Of a stretch of DNA of 64,000 nt, positions 62,706 through 64,000 are shown one piece after another. How positions within the stretch are numbered: the first letter of the stretch is position 1; each line of letters begins with the position of its first letter. The notes below the pieces were generated by a model that did not search any database, was not told the DNA's origin, and was given only the letters and a program-made list of their open reading frames with translations. The DNA is from Acidilobus sp. 7A (lineage in GTDB: Archaea > Thermoproteota > Thermoprotei_A > Sulfolobales > Acidilobaceae). The translations under genes and the position numbers were made by a program. The stretch spans positions 1,475,050-1,539,049 of the forward strand of contig NZ_CP010515.1 of NCBI RefSeq assembly GCF_003431325.1, given 5' to 3'.

Positions 62706-63404
62706 GTGACGCAGGGAGGGCCTCTGCAGGGCAGGATATCTGCTGACGGTGCCACTGTGTATGTGTTGCTGAGGAAGGCCGTGGCCATAAGGCCTGAGGA
62801 CTTCACGGCGTTGCACAGTCTCCCTGACGGGCCCTTCGCCCTGCTCGTGGCAATAGTGCTCAGTCAGAACTCCAATGACAGGAACTCCATAGCCGCCTAT
62901 GATAACCTGAAGAGAGGCACGGGACTTGACCCGAGGAGGATACTCGAGATTGGCAACGGTCTTGAGGACATGATAAGGAGGGCAGGCATGGTCAGGCAGA
63001 AGGCCAACGCGATAAGGGGGCTCGCAAGGCTCGTGCTTGAGAGGGGCGAGGAGTTCCTCAGGAGCGGCGACATAAATGAGGTCAGGGAGGCTCTGCTCTC
63101 AATAAGGGGCATTGGCATGAAGACCGTTGACGTCTACCTGTCGCTCTACAGGAGGATCCCCAGGTTTGCCGTGGACACGCACGCCAGGAGGATAGCGGCA
63201 AGGTGGGGGCTTATAAGGCCCAACGCCAGCTATGAGGAGGTCTCTGAGGCCCTGCTGAACTTCTTTGGCCCTAAGAGGGCCGACGAGGCCCACAGGCTCT
63301 TAATAGCCTTTGGGAGGACATATTGCACGGCCAGAAGCCCAAGGTGCTCGGAGTGCCCCCTGAGGCCGTACTGTCCCTCGGCTGCAGCGAGTGCCCGAGG
63401 CTAG
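62706..63404 (+). CDS. Endonuclease III-family DNA glycosylase
   Basis: A 232-residue HhH-GPD protein. The hairpin and catalytic Lys are in LSIRGIGMKTVDVYL, the catalytic Asp in PRFAVDTHARRI, and the C-terminal [4Fe-4S] loop in CTARSPRCSECPLRPYC (C-x6-C-x2-C-x5-C). It removes oxidised pyrimidines or mismatched thymine/uracil; the family includes archaeal MIG-type enzymes. The start GTG 62706 is uncertain because a TATA-like TATTTAATA is very close. Partial functional overlap with AGOG. Confidence 0.9.
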   Translation: MTQGGPLQGRISADGATVYVLLRKAVAIRPEDFTALHSLPDGPFALLVAIVLSQNSNDRNSIAAYDNLKRGTGLDPRRILEIGNGLEDMIRRAGMVRQKANAIRGLARLVLERGEEFLRSGDINEVREALLSIRGIGMKTVDVYLSLYRRIPRFAVDTHARRIAARWGLIRPNASYEEVSEALLNFFGPKRADEAHRLLIAFGRTYCTARSPRCSECPLRPYCPSAAASARG

Positions 63405-63892
63405 TGGCGACATCGCTCCCTGGCAGGGACTACTGGGCCCTTGAGGAAATCATGGACACCGTCGTAGCAAGAGACCCGGCGGCTAAGGTTAAGGCGACAG
63501 GCTACAGGGGGGTCTTCGAGGTCCTCTCGGGCCAGGACCCTCAGGGGCTGGCGGTACAGTTTCTAATGTATAATCACGCCTTCATAGCTAGGGTGCTCCC
63601 GGTCCTGGCCTGCGCCATACCTGTTAAACTTAAGGAGGCCCTCTCAGGCCTCGGGCTGAGCGGCCTCAGGGCTAGGCTTGAGTTCAAGGCGAGAGAGCCG
63701 CTTAAGGGGACCCTGACCGAGGACCTCGTCAGGTCAGCGCTGGCCTCGGCCGGGGTCATCTTAGTTGGCAGGCGCGAGGGCGGGGTGATCATAGACGTTG
63801 AGAGCCTCGGCAAGTGCGTTATAATTTCCTTTGGGGAGCCCAGGAGCTGTGGTCCGAGGTGCACAGTCCTGGTCCCGTCTAGGAGCCTGTAA
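63404..63892 (+). CDS. THUMP-like protein (tentative)
   Basis: A 162-residue protein if it starts at GTG 63404, which overlaps the glycosylase stop by one base (TAGTG); a TTG at 63323 would extend it inside that gene. The pattern (VKATGYRGVFEVLSGQDPQ, LTEDLVRSALASAGVILVG, GGVIIDVESLGKCVIISF) resembles THUMP domains of archaeal tRNA-modifying proteins such as Tan1 homologues. No catalytic domain is attached. Cys residues near the end (SCGPRC) are present. The family call is weak. Confidence 0.5.
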   Translation: MATSLPGRDYWALEEIMDTVVARDPAAKVKATGYRGVFEVLSGQDPQGLAVQFLMYNHAFIARVLPVLACAIPVKLKEALSGLGLSGLRARLEFKAREPLKGTLTEDLVRSALASAGVILVGRREGGVIIDVESLGKCVIISFGEPRSCGPRCTVLVPSRSL

Positions 63893-63929
63893 TACCGCCG
63901 CGGGACCCTCAGGGCGCATTCCAGCGGCC

Positions 63930-64000
63930 TTAATGCAAATCTATTAATAAGTCCAGGGCCTCTTCCGTTAACCAGAAGTAGTAGGTTACCCTACCGGGCC
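63930..64000 (-). CDS. 3' end of a gene entering from the right edge
   Basis: On the complement, 22 codons without a stop end at TAA (63930-63932): PGRVTYYFWLTEEALDLLIDLH. The pattern YYxLTEEALDLL is common at the end of winged-helix regulators, but the fragment is too short to identify. Confidence 0.4.
   Translation of the reverse strand, partial: PGRVTYYFWLTEEALDLLIDLH

Overview
The window is chromosomal DNA of a thermophilic crenarchaeon. The evidence is archaeal: ribosomal proteins S8e, S30e and L2, a Nop5-fibrillarin pair, GatDE, an AGOG DNA glycosylase, archease, archaemetzincin, an AglB oligosaccharyltransferase, and a crenarchaeal Ced DNA-import operon. The genome is GC-rich, TTG and GTG starts are common, and many starts lie 6 nt after a GGTG Shine-Dalgarno core. 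An acidophilic or neutrophilic member of the Acidilobales/Desulfurococcales side of the Crenarchaeota is the best guess; this is inference, since no 16S gene is present.

Layout. 1-6.5 kb: a partial HypE/PurM-like protein, an AMP-forming acyl-CoA synthetase, then an operon of two thiolase-fold proteins that both lack the catalytic Cys/His residues, followed by two DUF35 partners. 6.5-10.7 kb: a cis-prenyltransferase with an N-terminal frameshift, a ThiL-like kinase, AGOG, S8e and an aminopropyltransferase. 10.7-14.6 kb: cedA1-cedA-cedB overlapping rpl2. 14.7-20.7 kb: a MurG-like glycosyltransferase, a two-subunit class I fumarase and the sufCBD operon under a promoter that overlaps a perfect 16-bp palindrome. 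20.7-26 kb: a structured non-coding stretch, AglB, an orphan TnpB with a damaged zinc finger, a small divergent gene, a candidate short transcript and a HEPN protein. 26-45 kb: two B12-type radical SAM proteins, transporters, an M19 dipeptidase, ETF, 2-oxoacid:ferredoxin oxidoreductase, a tungsten-type aldehyde oxidoreductase with its ferredoxin, tRNA-Gly(CCC), PadR and Nudix proteins. 45-64 kb: TusA, glutamate dehydrogenase, a Nog1-like GTPase, a truncated TFB paralogue, XerA, GatDE, S30e, the Nop5/fibrillarin operon, threonine dehydratase, an Lrp regulator, geranylgeranyl reductase, archease, archaemetzincin and an endonuclease III homologue.

The metabolic genes suggest a heterotroph that oxidises amino acids, 2-oxoacids, aldehydes and acyl-CoAs with ferredoxin and ETF as electron carriers: OFOR, AOR-ferredoxin, EtfAB, glutamate dehydrogenase, threonine dehydratase, acyl-CoA synthetase and fumarase. 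SUF proteins supply the Fe-S clusters these enzymes need.

The most notable observations are the catalytically atypical thiolase/DUF35 operon, the frameshifted cis-prenyltransferase, the Ced operon together with a truncated TFB elsewhere in the window, the suf palindrome, several unassigned structured RNA candidates, and a dispersed family of hairpins ending in a GGGGAGG-like tail that resembles IS200/IS605 right ends. Two near-identical inverted copies of that hairpin bracket xerA and two unknown genes.
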